Positions 13,969 through 20,245 of a stretch of 21,290 bases of DNA are shown here, one piece after another. The stretch's first letter is position 1, and each line of letters begins with the position of its first letter. Under the pieces are notes generated by a model. It was not told the DNA's origin. It was given only the letters and a program-made list of their open reading frames with translations, and ran no database searches. The position numbers and the translations under genes were made by a program. This DNA comes from Candidatus Dojkabacteria bacterium (GTDB lineage: Bacteria > Patescibacteriota > Dojkabacteria > SC72 > JAHDCA01), in NCBI GenBank assembly GCA_020630115.1, contig JAHDCA010000007.1:1-21290 (forward strand), in the 5' to 3' direction.

Positions 13969-14610
13969 TTAAAGTTTCTCTATCTGTGAGAACTCAAGGT
14001 CAACTGGTGCTTCACGACCAAGGAAAGAGATCATAACTTTTATCTTACCTTTGATATCATCGATCTCGCTGATACTTCCGATAAAGTCAGCAAATGGTCC
14101 ATCGTTGATCTTAACGGCTTCACCAACATTGAAGCTTGATTGGTATGCAGGAGTCTCAACTTCCATGAACTGCATGATAGCTTTAACTTCTTTCTCAGGT
14201 AGGGGTCTAGGATACTTGTCAGTCTTAACAAATCCTCTAACACCTTCTGTGTTTGAGATGATTGTCCAAGTGTCTTCGTCTAGTTTCATCTTGATCAAGA
14301 CGTATCCTGGGAAGATTCTTTCATTTTTAACAGTTTGTTTTCCGTTTTTAACTACTATCTTCTTCTGAACAGGTACAAAGATCTCAGGTACAAACTTCTC
14401 CATACCAGTAGCTTCAACACGTTGCTGAATAGCTTCACAGACTTTGTTCTCATAGTTAGATTGAGCATAAAGAACGTACCACTTACAATCCCTGTGTGGT
14501 TTTACTTTCTTTTTCTTCTTTTCACTTTTAAGCTCAGTAGTACCTTTTGGTGCAGTCTTGTTTGACTTTGCATCAGCTAGGATATCTGAATTTGCTTGAG
14601 TCTTAGCCAT
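13969..14610 (-). CDS. nusG: Transcription elongation/antitermination factor NusG
   Basis: NusG binds RNA polymerase through its N-terminal domain and S10 or Rho through its KOW domain. The 213-residue form starts at the ATG at 14610. A TTG at 14616 directly after the secE stop is possible but less likely. The first 40 residues are a Lys-rich extension ('KSEKKKKKVKPHRD'). The NGN domain begins 'CKWYVLYAQSNYENKVCEAI' and includes 'ERIFPGYVLIKM' and 'VRGFVKT'. The KOW domain includes 'NVGEAVKINDGPFADFIGSI' and 'FLGREAPVDLEFSQIEKL'. It is 6 nt from the secE stop, in the conserved secE-nusG-rplK-rplA order. Confidence 0.96.
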   Translation of the reverse strand: MAKTQANSDILADAKSNKTAPKGTTELKSEKKKKKVKPHRDCKWYVLYAQSNYENKVCEAIQQRVEATGMEKFVPEIFVPVQKKIVVKNGKQTVKNERIFPGYVLIKMKLDEDTWTIISNTEGVRGFVKTDKYPRPLPEKEVKAIMQFMEVETPAYQSSFNVGEAVKINDGPFADFIGSISEIDDIKGKIKVMISFLGREAPVDLEFSQIEKL

Positions 14611-14616
14611 AGTCAA

Positions 14617-14787
14617 TTAGCTTTCTAAAATAATATTTCTTAACTCCGTAAAGACAAAATCTGAAGCGACTATCATTAAGGAGAGAATTACACAGATTAT
14701 AACGACATAAGCCATTAGTTGCAATGCTTGATTTCGTGATGGCCACTTAACTTTGGCAATCTCTGCTGCTATCTGTCTTGGTCTCAT
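14617..14787 (-). CDS. secE: Preprotein translocase subunit SecE
   Basis: The 56-residue product (MRPRQIAAEIAKVKWPSRNQ at the start) has the SecE signature 'EIAKVKWPSRNQ' before a single membrane helix (about residues 24-45, 'LMAYVVIICVILSLMIVASD') and a short tail. It is the single-helix form typical of most bacteria outside the enterics. SecE stabilises SecY in the membrane. It sits directly before nusG, as in most bacteria, with the nusG ATG 6 nt after its stop. The leader before it (about 100 nt from a TATAAT at 14899-14894) holds an inverted repeat AATTAAT/ATTAATT (14857-14877). Confidence 0.92.
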   Translation of the reverse strand: MRPRQIAAEIAKVKWPSRNQALQLMAYVVIICVILSLMIVASDFVFTELRNIILES

Positions 14788-14893
14788 TTTAATCTTTTTA
14801 AATTAAATGATTATCTTTGTTTCTCCGAAATGGCGAATAATCCATCCAGAAGAGTCAATTAATGTGAGGCATTAATTAGCATATTTAGTACTT

Positions 14894-14899
14894 ATTATA
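14894..14899 (-). promoter_or_regulatory. Candidate -10 element of the secE operon
   Basis: TATAAT on the minus strand lies between the lipoprotein gene and secE, about 105 nt before the secE ATG. No clear -35 is seen. Confidence 0.35.
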
Positions 14900-14930
14900 T
14901 GGTATTTCAGGAATTTTTCTATAAAGAAAT

Positions 14931-15206
14931 TTAGGGGTTGGGCTGCATTGTCGGTCTGTGAAGTTCAGCTTCCCGAATTAACCGTGGATAATAAATATTA
15001 TCTCCGAACCATTCTTTGATAGGGGAAAGCAGATTAGCCGCATCATATGCATCGATATTTTGAAGGTATATCAATGATTCGGACATCAGTTCATAAACTG
15101 TTGATGAAGCTTCAAAAGATATACTTGGACTAATAATGTTGCTACATCCTGTTGTTACTAATGCGAATGCGCATGCGGAGAATAGTAATACAGTTTTTCT
15201 GTCCAT
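14931..15206 (-). CDS. Small lipoprotein of unknown function
   Basis: The 91-residue product has a lipoprotein signal peptide: charged start (MDRK), hydrophobic core 'TVLLFSACAFALV' and lipobox-like 'TTGC' with Cys21 as the predicted lipidated residue. The lipobox is slightly atypical, with Thr at -3. The mature part is about 70 residues and ends 'RPTMQPNP'. The ATG lies 5 nt after a strong promoter (TTGACG, 18 bp, TATGAT), which suggests a leaderless mRNA. It sits between tRNA-Trp and secE. No family recognised. Confidence 0.65.
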   Translation of the reverse strand: MDRKTVLLFSACAFALVTTGCSNIISPSISFEASSTVYELMSESLIYLQNIDAYDAANLLSPIKEWFGDNIYYPRLIREAELHRPTMQPNP

Positions 15207-15211
15207 ACTGA

Positions 15212-15241
15212 ATCATACCCTATAGTCTCCTGGATCGTCAA
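15212..15241 (-). promoter_or_regulatory. Promoter of the lipoprotein gene (leaderless)
   Basis: On the minus strand TTGACG (15241-15236), an 18-bp spacer and TATGAT (15217-15212) end 5 nt before the ATG at 15206. Confidence 0.6.
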
Positions 15242-15317
15242 GTTTATATGGTTTGATTATAAAACCAAAATCGTAAAGATATTGTTTTGGGATAATATAT
15301 GAACAGGGGTGTTAAAC

Positions 15318-15392
15318 TGGCAGGCCCGCCAAGACTCGAACTTGAGCTGTCGGTTTTGGAGACCGATGTTCTACCAACTAAACTACAGGCCC
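15318..15392 (-). tRNA. tRNA-Trp (anticodon CCA)
   Basis: The minus strand folds as a full cloverleaf: a 7-bp acceptor with G-U pairs at positions 1-72 and 6-67, D-stem GTTT/GAAC, anticodon stem TCGGT/ACCGA with loop CTCCAAA (anticodon CCA), T-loop TTCGAGT, discriminator G and an encoded CCA end. It lies just upstream of the secE-nusG region, a common place for tRNA-Trp. Confidence 0.95.
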
Positions 15393-15401
15393 TTAATATG
15401 C

Positions 15402-15423
15402 TCCAAGTTGAAGTTAACTTGGA
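15402..15423 (-). other. Hairpin just upstream of tRNA-Trp
   Basis: TCCAAGTT (15402-15409) and AACTTGGA (15416-15423) form a perfect 8-bp stem about 9 nt before the 5' end of the tRNA. It could be a processing signal on an rpmG-tRNA transcript. Confidence 0.45.
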
Positions 15424-15433
15424 ACTTTTAAAG

Positions 15434-15505
15434 CAAAAATAAAGATTAAGTAATTATTAATTCTTTATTAGAAATAATGAGGTTTTAATGAACTACTTAA
15501 TCTTT
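15434..15505 (-). terminator. Long inverted repeat over the rpmG stop, candidate terminator
   Basis: On the minus strand AAAGATTAAGTA (15505-15494) pairs with TACTTAATCTTT (15452-15441), a perfect 12 bp, and is followed by ATTTTT (15439-15434). The long loop can itself fold (ATTATT/AATAAT). The 5' arm includes the rpmG stop codon. The large loop makes it an unusual terminator. Confidence 0.45.
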
Positions 15506-15666
15506 GCTTCTTTGTGCATTGTTTTTTGATTACAATGCTTACAAAACTTCTTTTTCTCTAGTTTTTCTTGTTGATTATTGCCTTTGTACTCAGTGTAGTT
15601 TCTCTTTTTACAAGTATCTACAGTACATTGAAGTGCAATAGTAACTTTTTTCTTTGTACTTGCCAT
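15493..15666 (-). CDS. rpmG: Ribosomal protein L33 (bL33)
   Basis: The 57-residue product (MASTKKKVTIALQCTVDTCK at the start) shows the L33 core 'KKRNYTEYKGN' followed by 'KLEKKKFCKHCNQKTMHKEA'. The second knuckle is a normal CxxC (C43, C46). The first is C-x4-C (C14, C19) instead of the usual CxxC, so two residues appear inserted. If zinc is bound, the geometry must differ. The ATG follows a minus-strand TATAAT by 6 nt with ATGACA 16 bp further upstream, so the mRNA should be leaderless. It lies between tRNA-Thr and tRNA-Trp, a familiar setting for rpmG. Confidence 0.92.
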   Translation of the reverse strand: MASTKKKVTIALQCTVDTCKKRNYTEYKGNNQQEKLEKKKFCKHCNQKTMHKEAKIK

Positions 15667-15672
15667 GAGGGT

Positions 15673-15700
15673 ATTATACTAGATATTTTACAGTTGTCAT
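15673..15700 (-). promoter_or_regulatory. Promoter of rpmG (leaderless)
   Basis: On the minus strand ATGACA (15700-15695), a 16-bp spacer and TATAAT (15678-15673) end 6 nt before the ATG. Confidence 0.6.
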
Positions 15701-15758
15701 TATGGAATTGGCAATTAAACTTCTTATTGGGAAAATTTTGTTAATGAAGGTAGACTGT

Positions 15759-15853
15759 GGGATATCCCGCTTTTGCTATGCGAAAGCTTTGCTGTCCTTT
15801 AACTTAACCAATCGCTAGCGCTCTTGGGAGTTAAAGGCTCGAACCTCCGGTTC
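15759..15853. repeat. Chain of palindromes between rpmG and tRNA-Thr
   Basis: Four adjacent inverted repeats fill this stretch: GGGATATCCC (15759-15768), GCTTTTGC/GCGAAAGC with a TAT loop (15769-15787, one G-U pair), CCTTTAACT/AGTTAAAGG (15796-15837, with CCAA/TTGG inside) and GAACC/GGTTC around TCC (15841-15853). No open reading frame of note is seen. It is richer in G+C than its surroundings. It could be a structured RNA or a palindromic intergenic repeat. Confidence 0.55.
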
Positions 15854-15876
15854 TCATCCAATCTATTCAACTCAGT

Positions 15877-15897
15877 AAAAACGACTCTAAAGAGTCG
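15877..15897 (-). terminator. Intrinsic terminator of tRNA-Thr
   Basis: On the minus strand CGACTCT and AGAGTCG form a 7-bp stem around TT, directly followed by TTTTT. An outer pair CTCAGT/ACTGAG (15871-15876 and 15903-15908) brackets it and overlaps the tRNA 3' end. Confidence 0.8.
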
Positions 15898-15906
15898 CTT
15901 TCACTG

Positions 15907-15980
15907 AGCTGGATTCGGGATTCGAACCCGAGACCTCTCCCTTACCATGGGAGTGCTCTAGCCAACTGAGCTAATCCAGC
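15907..15980 (-). tRNA. tRNA-Thr (anticodon GGT)
   Basis: The minus strand gives a 7-bp perfect acceptor GCTGGAT/ATCCAGC, D-arm GCTC/GAGC, anticodon stem CTCCC/GGGAG with loop ATGGTAA (anticodon GGT), T-arm CGGG/CCCG with TTCGAAT, and discriminator T. The bases after it read CAG, so CCA is not encoded, unlike in tRNA-Trp. A -10 TATAAT lies at 16002-15997. Confidence 0.95.
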
Positions 15981-15996
15981 ATTGAATTTGTATAAG

Positions 15997-16002
15997 ATTA
16001 TA
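15997..16002 (-). promoter_or_regulatory. -10 element of tRNA-Thr
   Basis: TATAAT on the minus strand, 16 nt before the mature 5' end, would give a 5' leader of about 9 nt for RNase P removal. Confidence 0.5.
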
Positions 16003-16037
16003 CAGAAATTTTTGTAGTAGAAAATATTGAGTTTTAG

Positions 16038-16066
16038 TTGATTATATATGAATTATTAGATATAAA
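16038..16066 (+). promoter_or_regulatory. Promoter of the PLD-family gene (leaderless)
   Basis: TTGATT (16038-16043), a 17-bp spacer and TATAAA (16061-16066) end 6 nt before the ATG at 16073. Confidence 0.65.
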
Positions 16067-16072
16067 CTGATT

Positions 16073-17395
16073 ATGGCGCATGAAGTTGTTGGAACATCGG
16101 AAGCAAATAGTCGTTCAGAATTAGAAAGGATAAGAAAATTAGCATATTCAACACCAAATGCTGAGGAACCTGTTGTTGGATTTACTTTGACAGGAAAACA
16201 GTTTCATAAAGATGATCTAGAGCATAAAGAATCTTTAGAGTTAGGGGCTAAACTTACAGATGTAATAGCAGCAGAATGTTTAAATGCCAAAGAACGATTT
16301 CTCCTTAGAACAATGTGGACAGATTTCTTGTCAAAGGATTCTCTACCTTTGTATTACGCATTACTAGAAAAAGCTAAAAAGGACCCGAATGTCCTTTTGG
16401 AGATTCAACTGGATCCTATAAGTACAGGTGCTAGGAAGTTCGATGATTTATGGGCAATGGCGACAGAAGGAGTTGAGAATCCAAGTGGCGAAATAGATGA
16501 AGGTAAGAGAAAAGCGAATTTTAATAAAATGTTGTTTTATCAAGAACTTGGTTTTGGTGAAGGTGAGCGAGAGAGTTTGAGGAGATATTACGCTTTAAGA
16601 GAGGCTGGGGTTACTGTTACAGTTGATAAGGAAAAAGCGAAATTCCTAAAAGATGCAAGATGGAATCAACATTCTAAATATATGATCGTTGATGATAAAG
16701 TAATGTTAACAAGTGTAAATTTTGATGGCCCAGTATTGGGAGGTTTTGACTATGGCTTGTACTTTGATAGGTGTACATACCCTAATCTATTTAAAGTAGT
16801 TGAGGGGCTATCAAGAGGGGAGAGAGTTAGTGAAGATTTCGAAGTTGATGTATCAAGACCGAATCAAAGTACTACGACTTTTTTGTATCACGCAGGACTT
16901 GGCTCTTACAGTAGGTTCATTGAGAAGGTGCTATTAAAACCAAACTTAAAAGGTTCTTTAGACTTTATGTGGTTTGGTCAATTTACCCCATTCTTGAATA
17001 TTTCTAAGCTTCTAGCTAGGCACTTTGGTCATCTATCGTTAGCAGATAAGAAAAGGAGGATCTATGGTGGGAGTAAAGATAATTATGAATTTGGCTTGAG
17101 TAAGCCACTGGCTATTTTGCATATGGAAGCAACCAGGATAAGGGGTGAGGGTTTCGAGCCCAATGAGCTTCCATTCTTTTTTCATCCAAAGATTGTATTT
17201 CTATTATCTAGGGATAAAGACGGTAATGAAGTAGAGTCAGTTATCTTTGGTACATCTAACCTCACACCTATTGAGAAGATAGGTGTTGGTACTGAAGACA
17301 CTAGTCTTTATACAAGTGATCCACTTATTGTTGGGCAATTGAAGAAAATCTTTGGTGTTAAGTATGAAAGTGGTAGGATCACTTTGTTGAATTAG
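16073..17395 (+). CDS. Phospholipase D superfamily protein
   Basis: The 440-residue protein has two PLD half-sites. The first is 'HSKYMIVDD' (H200, K202, D207) followed by 'LTSVNFDG'. The second is 'HPKIVFLL' (H371, K373) followed after an insert by 'FGTSNLT' (N396). In the second site the Asp of HxKxxxxD is replaced by Leu378. Each half is preceded by a typical strand-helix unit ('ERFLLRTMWTDFLS' and 'GSLDFMWFGQFTP'). Family members form a phosphohistidine intermediate and act as phospholipases, cardiolipin or phospholipid synthases, or nucleases. No membrane helix or signal peptide is seen, so a classical membrane-anchored cardiolipin synthase is not obvious, though a soluble or peripheral one is possible. 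A strong promoter makes it leaderless. Substrate unknown. Confidence 0.8.
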   Translation: MAHEVVGTSEANSRSELERIRKLAYSTPNAEEPVVGFTLTGKQFHKDDLEHKESLELGAKLTDVIAAECLNAKERFLLRTMWTDFLSKDSLPLYYALLEKAKKDPNVLLEIQLDPISTGARKFDDLWAMATEGVENPSGEIDEGKRKANFNKMLFYQELGFGEGERESLRRYYALREAGVTVTVDKEKAKFLKDARWNQHSKYMIVDDKVMLTSVNFDGPVLGGFDYGLYFDRCTYPNLFKVVEGLSRGERVSEDFEVDVSRPNQSTTTFLYHAGLGSYSRFIEKVLLKPNLKGSLDFMWFGQFTPFLNISKLLARHFGHLSLADKKRRIYGGSKDNYEFGLSKPLAILHMEATRIRGEGFEPNELPFFFHPKIVFLLSRDKDGNEVESVIFGTSNLTPIEKIGVGTEDTSLYTSDPLIVGQLKKIFGVKYESGRITLLN

Positions 17396-17427
17396 TATCT
17401 TTATCTTTTCTTCTGCTAAAATATAAA

Positions 17428-18009
17428 ATGAACTCACCCTCACATGTAATCCTTAATACTTTTCTACTTCGCAATAGGGCGGGGGAGTATCTTAAGTTTG
17501 CAGCTCTTGGGTCATTCTTACCTGACCTTGCTATCACTATCTTTAGTATTTATGTGTTTAGTTTTACTAACTACTCGGCGGAGTATGTATGGAACGATTA
17601 TTACTATAATTCTGATTGGCAGGGGTTCTTCCAAGCGAGCCACTCGTTTGTTATATGGGGTTTAGTTATAGGTGTCGCGTATTTATTAAAAGTTAATAAG
17701 TTGCTATGGCTTGGGGTAGGCGGGCTGTTGCATTCTACCTGTGATTTTCCACTACATAACGGGGATGCCTATCAGCACTTTTATCCTCTTAGTAATTGGA
17801 AATTCCATAGTCCTGTCAGTTATTTCGAGGTAGATCATTACGGCTTGTATTGGTCAGTTATTGAAGCAAGTCTAATGATCTGGATCTATATCAAGTTCTT
17901 CAGGCAGCAAGCTAATTGGTGGAAATACCTCGTTCTATTTTGGGGAGTACTAATGGCAGGTGGTGCTTTCTTAGCAATCCTTATAAATTACGGGATAATT
18001 AATCCTTAA
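17428..18009 (+). CDS. Membrane-bound predicted metal-dependent hydrolase (YdjM/DUF457-like)
   Basis: The 193-residue protein has about four membrane helices and a set of His/Asp residues placed as in YdjM-type proteins: 'SHVILN' (H6), 'LGSFLPDL' (D33), 'SHSFVIWG' (H72), 'GGLLHSTCDFPLHNGDAYQH' (H102, D106, H110, D113, H117), 'HSPVSYF' (H127) and 'VDHYG' (H137). These residues could bind metal near the membrane face. The gene starts 32 nt after the PLD gene stop on the same strand. A -10-like TAAAAT (17417-17422) lies 5 nt before the ATG, so it may also be transcribed alone. The combination with a PLD gene hints at lipid metabolism, but this is inference. Confidence 0.6.
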   Translation: MNSPSHVILNTFLLRNRAGEYLKFAALGSFLPDLAITIFSIYVFSFTNYSAEYVWNDYYYNSDWQGFFQASHSFVIWGLVIGVAYLLKVNKLLWLGVGGLLHSTCDFPLHNGDAYQHFYPLSNWKFHSPVSYFEVDHYGLYWSVIEASLMIWIYIKFFRQQANWWKYLVLFWGVLMAGGAFLAILINYGIINP

Positions 18010-18033
18010 TAATTCTTCTATATTAACAGGAGA

Positions 18034-18744
18034 TTAATACCCATCATCTACTTGCTGGATATCTTCGAAGAAACTGAATTGCTTATCGAACTTATTAAAA
18101 TCAGTGAACTTCACGTCGTCGTAAAGATCATAATCACCACTAAGCATTTGCTCTTTAGTTAACCAAAAGTTCTCTTGTAGATCAGTCTTCTTAATTAGCT
18201 CGCCTTGCACTTCAGTAGCAACAAAATTATAGAACATCACATCATGAAAAGCTTCGCCTCTCTCGTTTTTTCTAATTTTGCGGTAAAGGCTAATTAGATG
18301 CCACCTTTTAGCTGTAAGTCCAGTCTCTTCAAGTAGCTCTCTCTCAGCCACTTCTTGTGCCGACTCACCAAAGAATATCTTGCCTCCAAGGGCTCCGACC
18401 TTACCGTAGTAGGGTTGCCTTAATCTTTTGCTGCAAAGGTTCTCAGTTTCTCCATTCTCATTTTTACGGATCAATCGAAAAAGTACACTTACCTTAGGAA
18501 ATTTTCTCTCAATCTTGATGTCATCATCGAACCTGCTTGTTAAGTCTTTTCCTGGATTTGTTAGTTTGTATAATCCTGACTCGACATCTTTTAAAACCAA
18601 ACCTTCTTTCAGCAGTTTTTTTAGATGGTAATTTAGATGTTCAGAGTCAAATCCTTCAATCTGAAGTTCATTAAACTTTAACTCTATTGAGAGGGCTAAC
18701 TTCTTTAGTAGTTCTTGCTGTATAAAATGCCTTGTCTGTTTCAT
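18034..18744 (-). CDS. Winged-helix/Nudix hydrolase fusion protein
   Basis: The 236-residue protein has an N-terminal winged-helix domain (about 1-70; 'LNYHLKKLLKEGLVLKDVES' is the recognition helix and wing, as in ArsR/MarR-type folds) and a C-terminal Nudix domain. The Nudix box is complete: G121, E127, R135, E136, E139, E140, G142 ('GKIFFGESAQEVAERELLEE', then TGL). Nudix enzymes hydrolyse nucleoside diphosphates linked to another group. The order is the reverse of the NAD-regulator NrtR, which has Nudix first and wHTH last. It may be a transcription factor sensing a nucleotide metabolite, or an enzyme with a DNA- or protein-binding module. A TATAAT lies 12 nt before the ATG on the minus strand. 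It is divergent from the exonuclease gene. Confidence 0.82.
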   Translation of the reverse strand: MKQTRHFIQQELLKKLALSIELKFNELQIEGFDSEHLNYHLKKLLKEGLVLKDVESGLYKLTNPGKDLTSRFDDDIKIERKFPKVSVLFRLIRKNENGETENLCSKRLRQPYYGKVGALGGKIFFGESAQEVAERELLEETGLTAKRWHLISLYRKIRKNERGEAFHDVMFYNFVATEVQGELIKKTDLQENFWLTKEQMLSGDYDLYDDVKFTDFNKFDKQFSFFEDIQQVDDGY

Positions 18745-18842
18745 GTGGTACTTATTATTATATTTTAATAGTGGTATTTTAGGAACTGTACATATGTAAT
18801 CAACTGAAAATAATTTTAGTATGTTTCTGTTAAACTCTAATA

Positions 18843-19628
18843 GTGAAAAATTTACTTCTTATCGATGGACATTATTTATTATTTAGATCATTCGCTGCAC
18901 CATTTAAGTTCAACTCATCAAAGGGAACTCCATTGCACCTTTTAACGATGTATTTGAAATACCTCCGTACTTATGTAGAAGCTTCCAGGGCTGATTGCGT
19001 ACTTGTTTGTTTTGATTCGAAGGGCAAAACTGATAACCATCAGCTTTCAAAAGAGTATAAGGCGAATCGTAAGTTAGATTATTCTGCAGATGAGGACAAT
19101 CCTTTTCTGCATATGGATAATTTGAAAATTATGCTGGCTAGATTAGGGATTAGTTATATCGAAAGGCCTGGTGTAGAGGCTGACGATCTGATCGCCTCTG
19201 CTTCAAAAACTTATATGAACGCTAATATCTTTATTGGTTCAAACGACACTGATTTTTATCAATTATTAAGTGATAGGGTAAGTTGTTTAAAATTAAATAA
19301 GGGCAATGTTGAAGTGATTGGGTCGCAAAATTTAGTTGAACTTTATGGAATTATGCCAAGTCAGTATGTCCGATGGAAATCTCTAGTGGGCGATAGTGCA
19401 GATAATATAAAAGGAATTCCTAGGGTTGGAGTTAAGACTGCCTCTAAGATTATTAATGGTGAAGTAAATAAAGAGCTGACTGAGTATCAAGATATTATTG
19501 ATCTCAATACTCAGTTAATCACACTCAATTCTGAACTGGAAATACCTTTTCAATTAGAAGACCTAAACTTTCAAAGTGTAGATCTGATGAATTCGAATAA
19601 GGAATTATTTAACGTCTGTGGATTCTGA
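18843..19628 (+). CDS. Stand-alone PolA-type 5'-3' exonuclease (flap endonuclease)
   Basis: The 261-residue protein corresponds to the N-terminal nuclease domain of DNA polymerase I, without a polymerase domain. Metal-binding acidic residues are visible in order: D8 ('LLIDGH'), D58 ('VCFDSKG'), E112/D114/D115 ('VEADDLIA'), D135/D137 ('GSNDTDF') and D184/D187 ('GDSADNI'). The H3TH motif 'GDSADNIKGIPRVGVKTA' (183-200) binds the duplex. It should remove RNA primers and flaps during replication and repair. The start is GTG at 18843, 6 nt after a -10-like TAAACT. The 3' end overlaps the convergent GNAT gene by 24 nt. Confidence 0.9.
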   Translation: MKNLLLIDGHYLLFRSFAAPFKFNSSKGTPLHLLTMYLKYLRTYVEASRADCVLVCFDSKGKTDNHQLSKEYKANRKLDYSADEDNPFLHMDNLKIMLARLGISYIERPGVEADDLIASASKTYMNANIFIGSNDTDFYQLLSDRVSCLKLNKGNVEVIGSQNLVELYGIMPSQYVRWKSLVGDSADNIKGIPRVGVKTASKIINGEVNKELTEYQDIIDLNTQLITLNSELEIPFQLEDLNFQSVDLMNSNKELFNVCGF

Positions 19629-20150
19629 ATTCTCATATTCTCTAGGGTCTAGTTCTAACTTTACAATTCTTTTTCCAGTCCATTTAGAAACTCTTTCGAA
19701 TCCTTTAAATTTAAATCCGAGTCTAGATGCAGTTTCGCATTTTAGATTTAGTTCATTTGATTCGTATAAAGATTTTAGGCTCCAAACGTGGATCTGTTTT
19801 GCACCTGCCTTTTTATAGAATTCTAGTGCGTTAATCATTAACTCTTGGAATAATTCTTTGCTCTTATAATTTTCTAGGCAGTAAATATCTTGTATCTCTG
19901 CCTCTCCAATATCAAAGTAGTCTTCCACAGGCTCGCCAACAAGGATCCCAACTACTTTATCCCCATCCATTGCAGCAAATGTTGGTTGTTCTTTGCGCAT
20001 TAGATTGGCGTAGCTTACCCATGCTAACTTATCCTTAAGTGTGCCAAGATCCATTTCAATATATGCAAAGCCACCAGGAGAGAGTGCTTTTACTAAAAAT
20101 TGCTCACAATCTCTTGCCAACGCTTCTTCTCTTACTTGTATTATGTTCAC
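19605..20150 (-). CDS. GNAT-family N-acetyltransferase
   Basis: The 181-residue protein fits the GNAT fold: 'PTFAAMDGDKVVGILVGEP' (about 56-74, strands 2-4), 'AEIQDIYCLENYKSKELFQE' (about 84-103, the acetyl-CoA loop and helix, with an atypical replacement of the R/QxxGxG/A motif), 'LEFYKKAGAKQIHVWSLKS' and 'ASRLGFKFKGFERVSK' (typical of motif B, 'A..LY.KLGF'). Substrate unknown. The weak acetyl-CoA loop makes activity uncertain. Its 3' end overlaps the exonuclease gene by 24 nt. Confidence 0.72.
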   Translation of the reverse strand: MNIIQVREEALARDCEQFLVKALSPGGFAYIEMDLGTLKDKLAWVSYANLMRKEQPTFAAMDGDKVVGILVGEPVEDYFDIGEAEIQDIYCLENYKSKELFQELMINALEFYKKAGAKQIHVWSLKSLYESNELNLKCETASRLGFKFKGFERVSKWTGKRIVKLELDPREYENSESTDVK

Positions 20151-20211
20151 TATTAATCTTCTTATATTTTATATAAGATGATTTTATAAAAGGTATCTTG
20201 TTCTGTCGAGT

Positions 20212-20240
20212 TTGACGGGTAATTCCGGAAATGTGATAAT
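20212..20240 (+). promoter_or_regulatory. Extended -10 promoter of the TrmB-type gene (leaderless)
   Basis: TTGACG (20212-20217), 17-bp spacer and GATAAT (20235-20240), preceded by TGT, make an extended -10. The ATG at 20246 is 5 nt further. Confidence 0.65.
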
Positions 20241-20245
20241 GTGAT

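Noticed and set aside
14611..14616. TTG start for nusG adding two residues
   Set aside because: The ATG six bases later gives the usual 'MAK' start and needs no rare start codon.
15796..15837. The CTTTAAC...GTTAAAG arms resemble integron attC core sites
   Set aside because: The outer bases do not fit RYYYAAC/GTTRRRY, no second pair of core sites is present, and there is no integrase or cassette array nearby.
15838..15860. A T-arm-like GGTTCGAGCC on the minus strand suggested a third or remnant tRNA
   Set aside because: No matching T-stem, anticodon arm or acceptor could be built around it; the bases form a separate GAACC/GGTTC hairpin instead.
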